64,000 nt of DNA from GAS368 sp965227745 (GTDB lineage: Bacteria > Verrucomicrobiota > Verrucomicrobiia > Opitutales > Opitutaceae). Positions 9,344-17,113 of this stretch are shown piece after piece. Every line of letters starts with the position of its first letter. Position 1 is the first letter of the stretch. The position numbers and the translations under genes were made by a program. The notes under the pieces were generated by a model, which worked only from the letters and a program-made list of their open reading frames with translations, made no database searches and had not been told where the DNA came from. The stretch is taken from positions 3,286,001-3,350,000 of the forward strand of contig OZ245769.1 of the NCBI GenBank assembly GCA_965227745.1, in the 5' to 3' direction.

Positions 9344-9551
9344 ATAGCCTCCGTGAGAATTTCAATTACCGTGAGACGCAGACGACTGGCGCTAGTTTCC
9401 ATTCAGGCTTAGGTGACGAACCTACTTATCGCATACGGTAATAACCTACTCAGGCCTATCTCACCTCAGAGACAGCCCGACTTCGGGTAGGTTCAACTGA
9501 GCGGGGCGAGCGCCTATTTGCCCCAGTCTCGCAGCCCCTGCCGGTTCCCGA
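9344..9551. other. intergenic region between AraC-type and receiver genes
   Basis: About 210 bp without a coding signal. It must contain the promoter of the AraC-family gene. Nothing further is recognised. Confidence 0.5.
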
Positions 9552-9956
9552 TCACGTCTCATGAAATGCCTCAACGACCGCCAGCAGTTCCTCGGGCGCG
9601 CTCGATTTGAGGACGATCCGATCAACCTCCAATTCCCGCAGTCGGTCGCGCTCCTTCTCGGACAATGCCGCCGTATGCACGATAATGCGACCGGTGAAAT
9701 TGGCCTGGCGGGCAAGTTCGATCAACTCGTCCCCTTTCAGGCCCGGCATATTTTGATCCGTCACGAGCACATCGAAGCGCCTGATGTTCTCGGACATTCT
9801 CTCCCACGCCTCCAATCCATCGGCAGCATGTTCGACTTCGTGCCCGGCGGTGGTAAAAAGGCGAACCAGCAATTGTCCGACCATCGTGTGATCGTCGGCG
9901 CAAAGAATCCTCTGTTTTGGTTTCGTCGGCAGGGAAGAGTGTGAGTTCGGATTCAT
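9552..9956 (-). CDS. stand-alone response-regulator receiver protein
   Basis: A 134-aa CheY-like receiver with no output domain. Acidic pocket ILCADDH (about 17-23), phospho-acceptor Asp in VLVTDQNMPGLKG, and the conserved Lys in IVLKSSAPEEL are visible. It is clearly paralogous to the receiver at 13325-13750: both share an ILCA/VLCA strand, VLVTDxxMP, and NFxGxIxVHxxxL. No histidine kinase is seen in the window. The ORF is open to 9998, but the operator-like dyads at 9971-10003 make the Met at 9956 more plausible. It is divergent from an XRE-type gene. Confidence 0.85.
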   Translation of the reverse strand: MNPNSHSSLPTKPKQRILCADDHTMVGQLLVRLFTTAGHEVEHAADGLEAWERMSENIRRFDVLVTDQNMPGLKGDELIELARQANFTGRIIVHTAALSEKERDRLRELEVDRIVLKSSAPEELLAVVEAFHET

Positions 9957-9970
9957 CGACACGGCTACGA

Positions 9971-10003
9971 TTATTCTCCCTAAGAATAATTCTTTCAAAG
10001 AAT
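9971..10003. promoter_or_regulatory. two adjacent inverted repeats, probable operator
   Basis: Two dyads sit back to back in the divergent promoter region: TTATTCT-CCCTA-AGAATAA (9971-9989) and ATTCTTT-C-AAAGAAT (9989-10003). Both contain the half-site ATTCT/AGAAT. They lie between the receiver gene and the XRE-type gene, the expected place for autoregulatory binding. AT content here is far above the surrounding sequence. Confidence 0.65.
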
Positions 10004-10016
10004 AAGTTTAGGATCG

Positions 10017-10271
10017 GTGCGCAACTCGCGCGCCGTGAAAAAACGCCAGAACCGACGCAACGTTACCGGGAAAGCCATTCAACGCATACGCATGGCCGCG
10101 GAGCCGCGCATTACGCAGGAGAATATCGTGGGAAGGTTGGCACGGCTTGGCGTGCAGATCAGCCAGTCGCAAGTTGCGAAAATCGAAAGCGGCGACCGGC
10201 CGGTGCTCGACTATGAGCTGGAGGCGATCGCCAAGGCATTGAAGGTGTCCGTTCAGAGTCTTTTTGAATAA
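10017..10271 (+). CDS. XRE-family HTH repressor (module 1)
   Basis: An 84-aa single-domain DNA-binding protein. The Cro/C1-type HTH covers the C-terminal 65 residues (TQENIVGRLARLGVQISQSQ.. VAKIESG) and ends with the helix LEAIAKALKVSVQSLF. A GTG start at 10017 or a second GTG at 10035 is possible; neither has a clear Shine-Dalgarno. It resembles the HTH protein at 14366 in its last helix (ELAKALRVPLLHLF). Both are divergent from a receiver gene across inverted repeats. Confidence 0.85.
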   Translation: MRNSRAVKKRQNRRNVTGKAIQRIRMAAEPRITQENIVGRLARLGVQISQSQVAKIESGDRPVLDYELEAIAKALKVSVQSLFE

Positions 10272-10288
10272 CCATCGGGGGTTTGCGG

Positions 10289-11284
10289 TCATGTCATGCG
10301 GACGGCGGGCGCGGTGGGGAGTTCCGCGCCGTCAGGGGGTTCGGGGCAGTCCGGCTCAAGAATCAGGTTCTCACCGACAGAATCAACGGTGATTCGTCCG
10401 GCACCGGTTCCGCCCAACAGAAGTGAAGCGGCTACTGCATCTTGCAACCGACGCTCGACCGCCGCGCGCATCGGGCGCGCGCCCAAGGTGCGGTGAAATC
10501 CCTCGCGCACGAGAAATTCGACCACGGAGGCGTCTATCGTGATCGCATGTCCCATCGCCCGCAGCCGGTCGATTTCGGCCGCGATCATGCTCTCGCAGAT
10601 ATTCCGCTGCGTCGCGTAGTCGAGCCGCCCGAAGACGACAATTTCGTTGATGCGGCCAAGCAGCTCGGGGCGCAGGCGCTCGCGCACGCGCATCAACACC
10701 GTGCGTTCGACCGACGCGAAGGCCGAATTCTCCATGCGCATCGTTTCTTCCGAACCGATGTTCGAGGTGAAGACGATGAAGAATGGTCGCAGATCGAGCA
10801 CCTCCCCGGTGGCGAGCGTGACCCGGGCGTCCTCCAGCATTTGCAGGAAGAGATCGAGCACGAGGGGGTGCGCTTTCTCGAATTCGTCGAAAAGCAGCGT
10901 GCCGCGCGCGACACCGCGCAAGGCGCGACCGAGCAACCCGGGATCGTCGCGACTGCCTCCGATGAGTTTGTCCACGGAATTCTGAAGCTGGTATTCCGAC
11001 ATGTCTGTCCGAATGGGCGGCCTTCCTTCGAATAGATAATCAGTGAAAAGATTCGTGGTTTCGGTTTTCCCAACACCGGTCGGCCCGACGAACAGCAGCG
11101 AGCCGCGCGGCCGGCGGGGATGCGCGAAGCCGAGCTGGCCGCGCGTCAGCACCGAGCAGACCCGTGGAATAACGTGGGCTTGGCCTTTGATGCCGGCAGC
11201 CAGGCAGGCCGGTAATCCACGCAGACGGTTGGTGAGTTCCGAGTCGGTGGCGGCCTGACTCCGTTCTGTTAGGTCTGATACCAT
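10289..11284 (-). CDS. ClpA/ClpB-like AAA+ ATPase (single D2-type module)
   Basis: A 331-aa AAA+ protein. Walker A FVGPTGVGKTETTNLF (about 64-79), Walker B GTLLFDEFEKAHP, and the Clp/HSP100 D2 signatures MSEYQ, FIVFTSNIGSE, RPELLGRINEIVVF (arginine finger) and a C-terminal D2-small domain (REGFHRTLGARPMRAAVERR) are all visible. It lacks the D1 ring and the ClpN domain, so it is a stripped-down Clp motor. It lies directly downstream of the coupling-protein gene in the same transcript (16 bp overlap). A role in substrate unfolding for conjugation, or in replacing a missing VirB11, is speculation. Met at 11284 preferred over 11311. Confidence 0.88.
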   Translation of the reverse strand: MVSDLTERSQAATDSELTNRLRGLPACLAAGIKGQAHVIPRVCSVLTRGQLGFAHPRRPRGSLLFVGPTGVGKTETTNLFTDYLFEGRPPIRTDMSEYQLQNSVDKLIGGSRDDPGLLGRALRGVARGTLLFDEFEKAHPLVLDLFLQMLEDARVTLATGEVLDLRPFFIVFTSNIGSEETMRMENSAFASVERTVLMRVRERLRPELLGRINEIVVFGRLDYATQRNICESMIAAEIDRLRAMGHAITIDASVVEFLVREGFHRTLGARPMRAAVERRLQDAVAASLLLGGTGAGRITVDSVGENLILEPDCPEPPDGAELPTAPAVRMT

Positions 11285-12744
11285 GATGGCGTCTTTCCGT
11301 CCGCCCCACACGGGCGCAGTTTAACCCGGCGGAAACCGCCGTTGCAATGCTGCACGACGGCTTCGAACTGGCGCAGCTTTCGCAGCACATGTGGTTCGAA
11401 CCAATACTTGTTCTCTTCGGTCCATGAGGTTGTGCGCTTGCCGCCGGTATAGCCAAACGTCCGCCGCTTCGATTTTCGCTGGCCAAGGGTGTCGGCGGCG
11501 ATCTTCGCCGAGTCTTCGTCCGCCGCGCAGAATGTCACCCGGTTCGCCATGTTCGCGATGAAGACCTTCGTTTTCCTCTCGTCCCCCATCGGTGGGATCA
11601 GCGACGTGTAGGATTGAGTCGCCGCCACCACGGTGGCGCGGGCCTCGCGGATGACATCGACGACGTTGTAATCGCTCATGCCATCGTCGGTGGCGGTAAC
11701 GATTTTCTGCGCCTCGTCAGCCCACAAAACGAGGATGTTGTCGCGCGCGCGCTCCGAAGCCGGCTTGTCGAAACGGCGCAATGCGTGCATGTAGAACGCG
11801 AGTTTGAGCAGCGTGTTGATGTAGCGGCGCTCGACTTGATACCGTTGCGGAAGCGAGACGCAGATTTTTTTCCCGCGATCAATCTCGTCGAAATTGATCC
11901 CCGGTTGCCACGGGCAAAAGACCTCGGCGATTTCGGGGTCGGTGAAATATTTGAGATAGTTGAGAATCGTCGTCCTCACGCCGCCAAGTTGCTCGGGCGG
12001 CTGCGTCACGATGTTCTCCTTGTAATGGTTCAGGAGCCATTTTGCTTCGTCGTCCTCCTTCTTCAACAGGTGCTCGAAAGCCTCTTCGAGAAATCCTTCG
12101 CCGACGAACAGGTCGTAGGCGCGTTCCAAGGTTACTTCGTAGCCGGCTGCCGCCAGCACCTTAAACGCCCATTCCATTTGCACCTGCGCCTGAAGACGGA
12201 AGAAGTTTTGCTCGGTGCGCTGGCCGAGCGAGGCCGCCACATCACAGATGATCTTTGCCTTCGCGGAATAGGGCAGATGGGGAATTCCCAGGAAATTGAA
12301 AGTATGGGCGGGTTTCCATTCTGCCGGGGCGTTCGGCGGCCGCACCTGGAGCAGAATCAGATCCTGCTCGCGGCCAAAATGCCGCAGGATTTGCGATAGA
12401 GTTTCCCAATAAACGCCTTTGTCGTCGACGCACACGCCGCCCCAATCCGGGCAATTCTTCGTCAGCTGCCAGAGCATCGCGTTCACCGCCGCCGCTGTTT
12501 TCCCGGTGCCGGTCTGACCCGTGACGAGCCAGCCCCGGCAAAAATCGTCCGTTGTCCATCCGAATCCGCCGAATCGTAGGACGATGTTGGGCCTGCCACG
12601 CCGTGCCGCGCTGGCCGCGCAGTAGAATTGCCAGAGGGAAAGGAGAATGAATGCCCCCGCGACCGTCCGGTGCATGGATGCTCCCGGCCAGAGAACGACG
12701 GCGATCCCGGCGCTACTGACGGCAAGTAGGAGATTGGCGACCAT
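11269..12744 (-). CDS. T4SS coupling protein (VirD4/TraG/TraD type)
   Basis: This is the inner-membrane ATPase that docks the relaxosome to the secretion channel (491 aa). Two N-terminal membrane helices (about 1-19 and 27-47) precede Walker A WLVTGQTGTGKTAAAVNAM, the Walker B region NILVLWADEAQKIV, and the motif VVDVIREARATVVAATQSY typical of TraD/VirD4. The ORF is open further upstream (to 13038), but that part overlaps another gene in a different frame and reads as non-coding. The Met at 12744 directly before the first membrane helix is chosen. A non-ATG start between 12744 and 12817 cannot be excluded. Confidence 0.9.
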   Translation of the reverse strand: MVANLLLAVSSAGIAVVLWPGASMHRTVAGAFILLSLWQFYCAASAARRGRPNIVLRFGGFGWTTDDFCRGWLVTGQTGTGKTAAAVNAMLWQLTKNCPDWGGVCVDDKGVYWETLSQILRHFGREQDLILLQVRPPNAPAEWKPAHTFNFLGIPHLPYSAKAKIICDVAASLGQRTEQNFFRLQAQVQMEWAFKVLAAAGYEVTLERAYDLFVGEGFLEEAFEHLLKKEDDEAKWLLNHYKENIVTQPPEQLGGVRTTILNYLKYFTDPEIAEVFCPWQPGINFDEIDRGKKICVSLPQRYQVERRYINTLLKLAFYMHALRRFDKPASERARDNILVLWADEAQKIVTATDDGMSDYNVVDVIREARATVVAATQSYTSLIPPMGDERKTKVFIANMANRVTFCAADEDSAKIAADTLGQRKSKRRTFGYTGGKRTTSWTEENKYWFEPHVLRKLRQFEAVVQHCNGGFRRVKLRPCGADGKTPSWYQT

Positions 12745-12817
12745 AGGAAGGCGCGGTGCGCCTTGCCGGAATAGAACGTCCGCCGCCGCCGTCGTGACCC
12801 GACGTTTCGAGGTTTTT

Positions 12818-13096
12818 TCAGGGTTTTTGCCATTCGCGGTCGCGCAGCGGCTCCGCGAAATCAGACAACAACGCGTGATACGGTGGCGATTCTTCACCGT
12901 TAACTTCTGCTTTTCCCAATTGCCCGGGCGGGATCGGATACCATCTCCCGTCGCGTCCGTAGTAGTGGGCGTCAGCCAGACGCAGGATTGTGACCATGCC
13001 AACCGCTGCATAGGCGAAATCCTCAGCGGTGGGTTCATCCGCGACGCTGAAAACGCGCCCTTGATCGGTCACAAAAATGTAGGGGCTGGCGGGCAT
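12818..13096 (-). CDS. small hypothetical protein
   Basis: A 92-aa soluble protein with no recognised domain. Visible features are a beta-rich start (YIFVTDQGRVFSV), an acidic/aromatic middle (LRLADAHYYGRDGRWYPIP) and a polar tail. It lies 10 bp downstream of the 73-aa gene and 73 bp upstream of the coupling protein. It probably belongs to the same transcript of transfer/regulatory genes. Confidence 0.6.
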   Translation of the reverse strand: MPASPYIFVTDQGRVFSVADEPTAEDFAYAAVGMVTILRLADAHYYGRDGRWYPIPPGQLGKAEVNGEESPPYHALLSDFAEPLRDREWQKP

Positions 13097-13106
13097 AAGA
13101 CGTTGC

Positions 13107-13328
13107 CTACGGCTTCGGCGCAGGTGGGAGATTGACCGTCAAACCGGGATGCAGGTCGCTGAGGACGTGCCCCCATGCGACCGCCGCGTCACTATCGGTA
13201 TTGGTATGCTTTTCGAGCACCCGCGCCAACGCCTCGGCCTGCGCCCGGTCGCGACATACTTCGTGAAGAGCGGCCCATTCCGCCTCGTTGCCGGCGAGCG
13301 CCGTTCGGAGCAGTTCGTCGTCCGTCAT
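13107..13328 (-). CDS. small hypothetical protein
   Basis: A 73-aa, mostly helical acidic protein with no family recognised. Its start overlaps the stop of the upstream receiver gene by 4 bp (ATGA), which is good evidence that it is translated. Probably a minor component of the element's regulatory or transfer operon. Confidence 0.6.
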   Translation of the reverse strand: MTDDELLRTALAGNEAEWAALHEVCRDRAQAEALARVLEKHTNTDSDAAVAWGHVLSDLHPGLTVNLPPAPKP

Positions 13329-13750
13329 GGCGCCACGCCTCCCGCTTTCTCCACGACAGTTAGAAATAAATCCAGTCGCGCCGGTTTGGTGAGGATGAAA
13401 TCCACGCCCAAAGCCTGGTAGGCGGCGGAGTCCCTTGCGTGAAGTTCGGAACTATGAACGACGATCTTGCCGGCAAAGTTCGTCGCGCGAAGTTTCTCCA
13501 CCAGATGCACACCGGAAAGCTCCGGCATTTCGTTGTCGGTCACAAGCACATCGAAAGGCTCGGGACTCGACGCAATACAGTCCAACGCCCGGCTTCCGTC
13601 GTAGACGACTTTAACGTGGTGCCCGCCGTGCTCCAGTGCGAGTCGCAGCATCGTTGCCACGTGCTTGTCGTCTTCGGCACAGAGCACCCGCAGCGGTCGT
13701 GCTCGTCTCGTCGCGGCGGCCGGCCTCTTCTCTTTTCCGCGAATCGTCAT
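13325..13750 (-). CDS. stand-alone response-regulator receiver protein
   Basis: A 141-aa receiver domain preceded by a basic tail of about 18 residues. The acidic triad VLCAEDD, phospho-acceptor VLVTDNEMPELSG and conserved Lys in FILTKPARL are intact, so it should be phosphorylatable. There is no output domain. It overlaps both neighbours by 4 bp (ATGA), so it is in an operon with another receiver (13747-14232). It is paralogous to the receiver at 9552-9956. Confidence 0.87.
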   Translation of the reverse strand: MTIRGKEKRPAAATRRARPLRVLCAEDDKHVATMLRLALEHGGHHVKVVYDGSRALDCIASSPEPFDVLVTDNEMPELSGVHLVEKLRATNFAGKIVVHSSELHARDSAAYQALGVDFILTKPARLDLFLTVVEKAGGVAP

Positions 13751-14232
13751 GGCGCACCGCCGTCATGGATTGAATCGTGACCGGTTCCCGCTACTGCGCT
13801 CGACCGCGAAGGCAGCGGCGGCGATGCGGGCACCGACGACAATCCTTCTTTAATCCGAGCCAGGAGGTCGGAAAACTCAAATGGCTTTGAGAACACGCCC
13901 AAGCCGCCAACCTCGGTGCAGCGGCGTTCCAGAACACTGGTATATGCGCCCGTCATGAACCAGACTCGGATTGAGCGACCGAGCGTGGCCGCCCGGCTTT
14001 GAAGGGCGATGCACGTGTCAAAGCCGTTCATCACCGGCATGTGCACGTCGATCAACGCGCCGTCGATGGTTTCGTTTTCGGCCATGGCGATTGCGGTCTG
14101 GCCAGAGGCAGCCGTCCGCACGACATACCCCGCCGTTTCCAAAAGGTAGCTTAGCGACACGCAAACCCCGTGCTGATCGTCAACGACCAGCATCGTTCGT
14201 TGTCCAACAGAGAGAGGCGGGTTGTCGTTCAC
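13747..14232 (-). CDS. stand-alone response-regulator receiver protein
   Basis: A 161-aa receiver protein. MLVVDDQHG (acidic pocket), ALIDVHMPVMNGFD (phospho-acceptor Asp) and GVFSKPFEF (conserved Lys-Pro) are present; a short Ser/Pro-rich tail replaces an output domain. It is the first gene of a minus-strand run (14232 to 10289) that also encodes the coupling protein and Clp-like ATPase. It is divergent from the XRE-type gene at 14366 with two dyads between them. Confidence 0.87.
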   Translation of the reverse strand: MNDNPPLSVGQRTMLVVDDQHGVCVSLSYLLETAGYVVRTAASGQTAIAMAENETIDGALIDVHMPVMNGFDTCIALQSRAATLGRSIRVWFMTGAYTSVLERRCTEVGGLGVFSKPFEFSDLLARIKEGLSSVPASPPLPSRSSAVAGTGHDSIHDGGAP

Positions 14233-14300
14233 TTTATTCTCGTGCGGAATAATCCATGCCCAACGATGAACCCGCCACTCATCGCGGAGTCAAGACAGGT

Positions 14301-14319
14301 GTTGCGCAAATGCGCACAC
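14301..14319. promoter_or_regulatory. inverted repeat, probable operator 1 of XRE module 2
   Basis: A TGCGCA-AA-TGCGCA dyad lies in the divergent intergenic region between the receiver gene (start 14232) and the HTH gene (start 14366). A related second dyad lies at 14347-14364. The pair has the look of a repressor-controlled divergent promoter. Confidence 0.6.
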
Positions 14320-14346
14320 CTAAGAACCGTCATTTACCTTAGCATC

Positions 14347-14364
14347 TGTGCGCAAACACGCACA
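14347..14364. promoter_or_regulatory. inverted repeat, probable operator 2 overlapping the HTH start
   Basis: TGTGCG-N6-CGCACA ends 1 bp before the ATG at 14366. It shares the TGCGCAAA core with the dyad at 14301. Binding here would block the start region of the HTH gene itself, as expected for autoregulation. No Shine-Dalgarno is visible, so the mRNA may be leaderless. Confidence 0.6.
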
Positions 14365-14365
14365 C

Positions 14366-14593
14366 ATGCCAAAGAGAAAAAATCTTGCCGGTGAACACGT
14401 TCGACGCATCCGCTCCCAAAGCGGGCTCTCACAAGCGGAGCTTGCGGCACGGTGCCAGCGGCAGGGATGGGATATTGATCGGTTCACAATTGCGCGGATT
14501 GAAGCCGGCACGCGATGGATCGGGGATTTCGAGGTAGTGGAGCTGGCTAAAGCACTTCGCGTTCCGCTCCTGCATCTTTTCGGGCAGAAGTGA
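14366..14593 (+). CDS. XRE-family HTH repressor (module 2)
   Basis: A 75-aa Cro/C1-type DNA-binding protein. HTH LSQAELAARCQRQGWDIDRF and FTIARIEAG are followed by the terminal helix VVELAKALRVPLLHLF. It is paralogous in plan to the 84-aa HTH protein at 10017. A GTG at 14348 is an alternative start, but it would place the operator inside the coding region. Divergent from the receiver operon. Confidence 0.87.
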   Translation: MPKRKNLAGEHVRRIRSQSGLSQAELAARCQRQGWDIDRFTIARIEAGTRWIGDFEVVELAKALRVPLLHLFGQK

Positions 14594-14622
14594 CGGCTCG
14601 AAAACTCTCCGCGACCTAGCAC

Positions 14623-14641
14623 CGGCGAATACGGTTCGCCG
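14623..14641. other. stem-loop between convergent genes
   Basis: CGGCGAA-TACGG-TTCGCCG forms a 7-bp stem between the convergent XRE gene and the HSP70-like gene. There is no T-tract on either strand, so it is at best a weak or Rho-assisted terminator. Confidence 0.4.
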
Positions 14642-14728
14642 ATCTTGATAGGGCAAAGTCCGGAATTTCCAGGCAGTGCCCTCACCTAAAAGACATCGTC
14701 GACACTGAAGGCTAGCCGAGATACAAAA

Positions 14729-17113
14729 CTACTCGTCATCCGTTTCATCGTCGTCGCCCGCCGCAATTGGCGGCATCTCGTCCGTCTTGGCAGTGAAATC
14801 CAGCCACTCTTCGAGTCGAATGACCAAGGTCTTTTTCTGAGCGTTCAAGCGCATAGATAATGCTGTTTGTAGCTCGCGCTTGATCGCTTTTGCTAGGTTT
14901 CTCTCTGGCCCCAAAGGCGCGTCGGGAGATAGGAAGTCGCGCGTTCCACCGTATCGCCGGCACCGTAATACGAGTGCCAATGCCCGCAAACTGTTGGTAA
15001 ATGCGACCCGAGGATTCCGATTCGCAATCTGCCGCGCCAACTCATCGAAACAGAGCCGCGAGGCTACTAAAAGCTGAGTGCGAGAAACGTCCCGTAGGAT
15101 TTCGGGTCGCTGATATAGCACGTAGACTAAAGTCCTCAGCCACGAGTTATTCAACTTAGCACCGCCCGATGCTCTATCGGCAATGGCTTCGAACAAATGC
15201 CTTCCGTGCTCTGGGGTTCGCAACACCCGCCCAGCGGGGAACAAAGTAGAAAGATTCGACGACGGTGAGAGCAAAGAGGCAATGTGCTCCGCGAAATCTG
15301 CTGGGGCATAAGCTCCCATCCGCCCCAAAATGGTCGTCAGGTCGGACACTTCCTCTGATGCGGACCCCGACCGAACCAACCGCTTCCAAAGCACGATTCC
15401 GATTGCGCAGGCACGATCATGTCGAGGTCCGCTAGCAGGGATCAATTTTGGCTTACCGCTCGGCCTCGCCTCGACGAAATGCGTCGGGCAATTGCTGCCG
15501 AACGCGAGCAGTTGGTTGATTGGAGCGGCGTCATCGCTGTTCGCATCCAAGCCAATCAGGCTTGGTGCGATGGTCTTCTTGACCGTGGCCTTCAACATTC
15601 TAAGACGATTCAGACTGTCTCCTGTCTTGAGTTCCTTTTCCAAATCAACTGCCTCCCAAACGAATTCCTTAAACAAGGACTCATACGCGTAAAGTTCACC
15701 ACACGCGGGCCAGCCATACTTAATCTCAAGACCAGGTGGCCAATTGCTGCCGGGCTCGGCCGCCATCCGCTCCATACTTTGCCAGTTGAGCTGAACAGCT
15801 TGGCCTCGGCCAAAGATTTCAGGTTGGTGTCTGGACGGTCTCATACTGACATTGGCGAAGCCACCGGCTGACGCTGCTCTAACAGTGAAATCGGTCCATG
15901 TGTCACTTCCAGCCGGTGACGGAAGATCTGTCGTGAGCTTCCGGAATCCTTCCTCGCCAGATCGACGAAGCCAAAATGGAACTCTTGGGGTGCCTTGTTG
16001 GATGAAGGCGGTTTTCTCAAACTTCTTCTCGTAGACTTCGCCGCCACGCACTTCTCGCTCGTCGGGAATCAACGTAAGCCAATTTGGTTCGCGCGCCTCG
16101 GTGAGTGTGAACAGCTGCAATGAAGGTAACTGGTCAAAGTATGTCGTGAGCTTTCGTGCCAACCTCCACCCGAACAGAGATGCTCCGGCTGCCACTCGGT
16201 CATTGGAAAGCATTGTTAAGCGGGACCGAATTTGGTGAGAGCCCAACGCCTCGGAAAAGGCTGCCGCAGCAGGTCCGCAACAGAGGACATGGTGTAAGCC
16301 TCCGATCTTTTCGACGATACTATTGATGAAGGGACGAAGCCGCGTCGGATTCGGCGTAAATCCTAAAAATGGGACTGTCTGGTCAGTGATCAATGCTCCC
16401 GTCTGCCAGAAATGAATATCCCTCGGTCTTCGCACCGGAGCGAAATACGTTTCATGTTGGACATCCTCTTTGCGCACGGAAAACAAAGATAGCTCAATCG
16501 ATCCGATCCCAACATCAATGACCCCCAGCGATTCAATTTCATCGTCAGGACCTTCGCTTAAATACTGAATTGCCGCGGCAACTGCGCGCCAAATAAGGCG
16601 TGAACCGACCGGAAGCCGATCAAGTAACGCCTGCTGACTTTCCTCCGGGCACTGATTCGGGATTGTAACCACGACGTTCTGTTCCGAAGCGCCTTCGCAG
16701 CGGGCGGCCAAACTACGCGCATCTGCGGCGATGCAGTCCGCCGGCGTGGGTTTCACGAGTCGCGGGAGATTGTCCGGCGGCGCCCAGTGGGTAATCTGCC
16801 AATCCGTGCTCTTTGCTAGGCGATGCCAGGCCGAAGCGATCAGCACCCGTCCCCTTGAATTTTCGGCGGGCGGTTCCAATTCCTCCCATGAAGAGGGTAA
16901 TACCTGCGCTACAGGAGGCCACGGGAGACCCAATCCTCGCTCTGCAATAAGCGCCGCCTCACCTGCAACGAGAGGCTCTCTCTTCAGCATCGGAAAAAGG
17001 ACAGATGCTGGCCGTTGAGCGACCGCACTGCGGATAAATGACACGCCACCGTCCGCACCGCGAATACATGCGAGTGAACTTCCGCCAGACACGTCTAATC
17101 CGATAGCGCTCAC
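14729..17113 (-). CDS. HSP70/actin-fold ATPase of a CoCoNuT-like operon
   Basis: A 794-aa protein with a degenerate HSP70/actin-type nucleotide fold. Phosphate-1-like motif IGLDVSGGSSLACI is at residues 4-17, and phosphate-2-like VIDVGIGSIELSLFSV is near residue 200. Glycine-rich segments follow around 265-300. The remaining C-terminal ~450 residues do not look like the DnaK substrate-binding domain and are unassigned. The acidic tail ends DDDETDDE. It overlaps the McrC-like gene by 4 bp (ATGA) and is the last gene of the five-gene operon 25622 to 14729. HSP70-like ATPases are reported partners in CoCoNuT (McrBC-derived) systems. The role here, perhaps chaperone or switch, is inference. Confidence 0.75.
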   Translation of the reverse strand: MSAIGLDVSGGSSLACIRGADGGVSFIRSAVAQRPASVLFPMLKREPLVAGEAALIAERGLGLPWPPVAQVLPSSWEELEPPAENSRGRVLIASAWHRLAKSTDWQITHWAPPDNLPRLVKPTPADCIAADARSLAARCEGASEQNVVVTIPNQCPEESQQALLDRLPVGSRLIWRAVAAAIQYLSEGPDDEIESLGVIDVGIGSIELSLFSVRKEDVQHETYFAPVRRPRDIHFWQTGALITDQTVPFLGFTPNPTRLRPFINSIVEKIGGLHHVLCCGPAAAAFSEALGSHQIRSRLTMLSNDRVAAGASLFGWRLARKLTTYFDQLPSLQLFTLTEAREPNWLTLIPDEREVRGGEVYEKKFEKTAFIQQGTPRVPFWLRRSGEEGFRKLTTDLPSPAGSDTWTDFTVRAASAGGFANVSMRPSRHQPEIFGRGQAVQLNWQSMERMAAEPGSNWPPGLEIKYGWPACGELYAYESLFKEFVWEAVDLEKELKTGDSLNRLRMLKATVKKTIAPSLIGLDANSDDAAPINQLLAFGSNCPTHFVEARPSGKPKLIPASGPRHDRACAIGIVLWKRLVRSGSASEEVSDLTTILGRMGAYAPADFAEHIASLLSPSSNLSTLFPAGRVLRTPEHGRHLFEAIADRASGGAKLNNSWLRTLVYVLYQRPEILRDVSRTQLLVASRLCFDELARQIANRNPRVAFTNSLRALALVLRCRRYGGTRDFLSPDAPLGPERNLAKAIKRELQTALSMRLNAQKKTLVIRLEEWLDFTAKTDEMPPIAAGDDDETDDE

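Noticed and set aside
12745..13038. Extended N terminus of the coupling protein
   Set aside because: Would overlap the 92-aa gene by over 200 bp and lacks membrane-protein features; the two TM helices begin at the Met at 12744.
14623..14641. Hairpin as an intrinsic terminator
   Set aside because: Stem is clear but no T-run follows on either strand, so it is only listed as a stem-loop.
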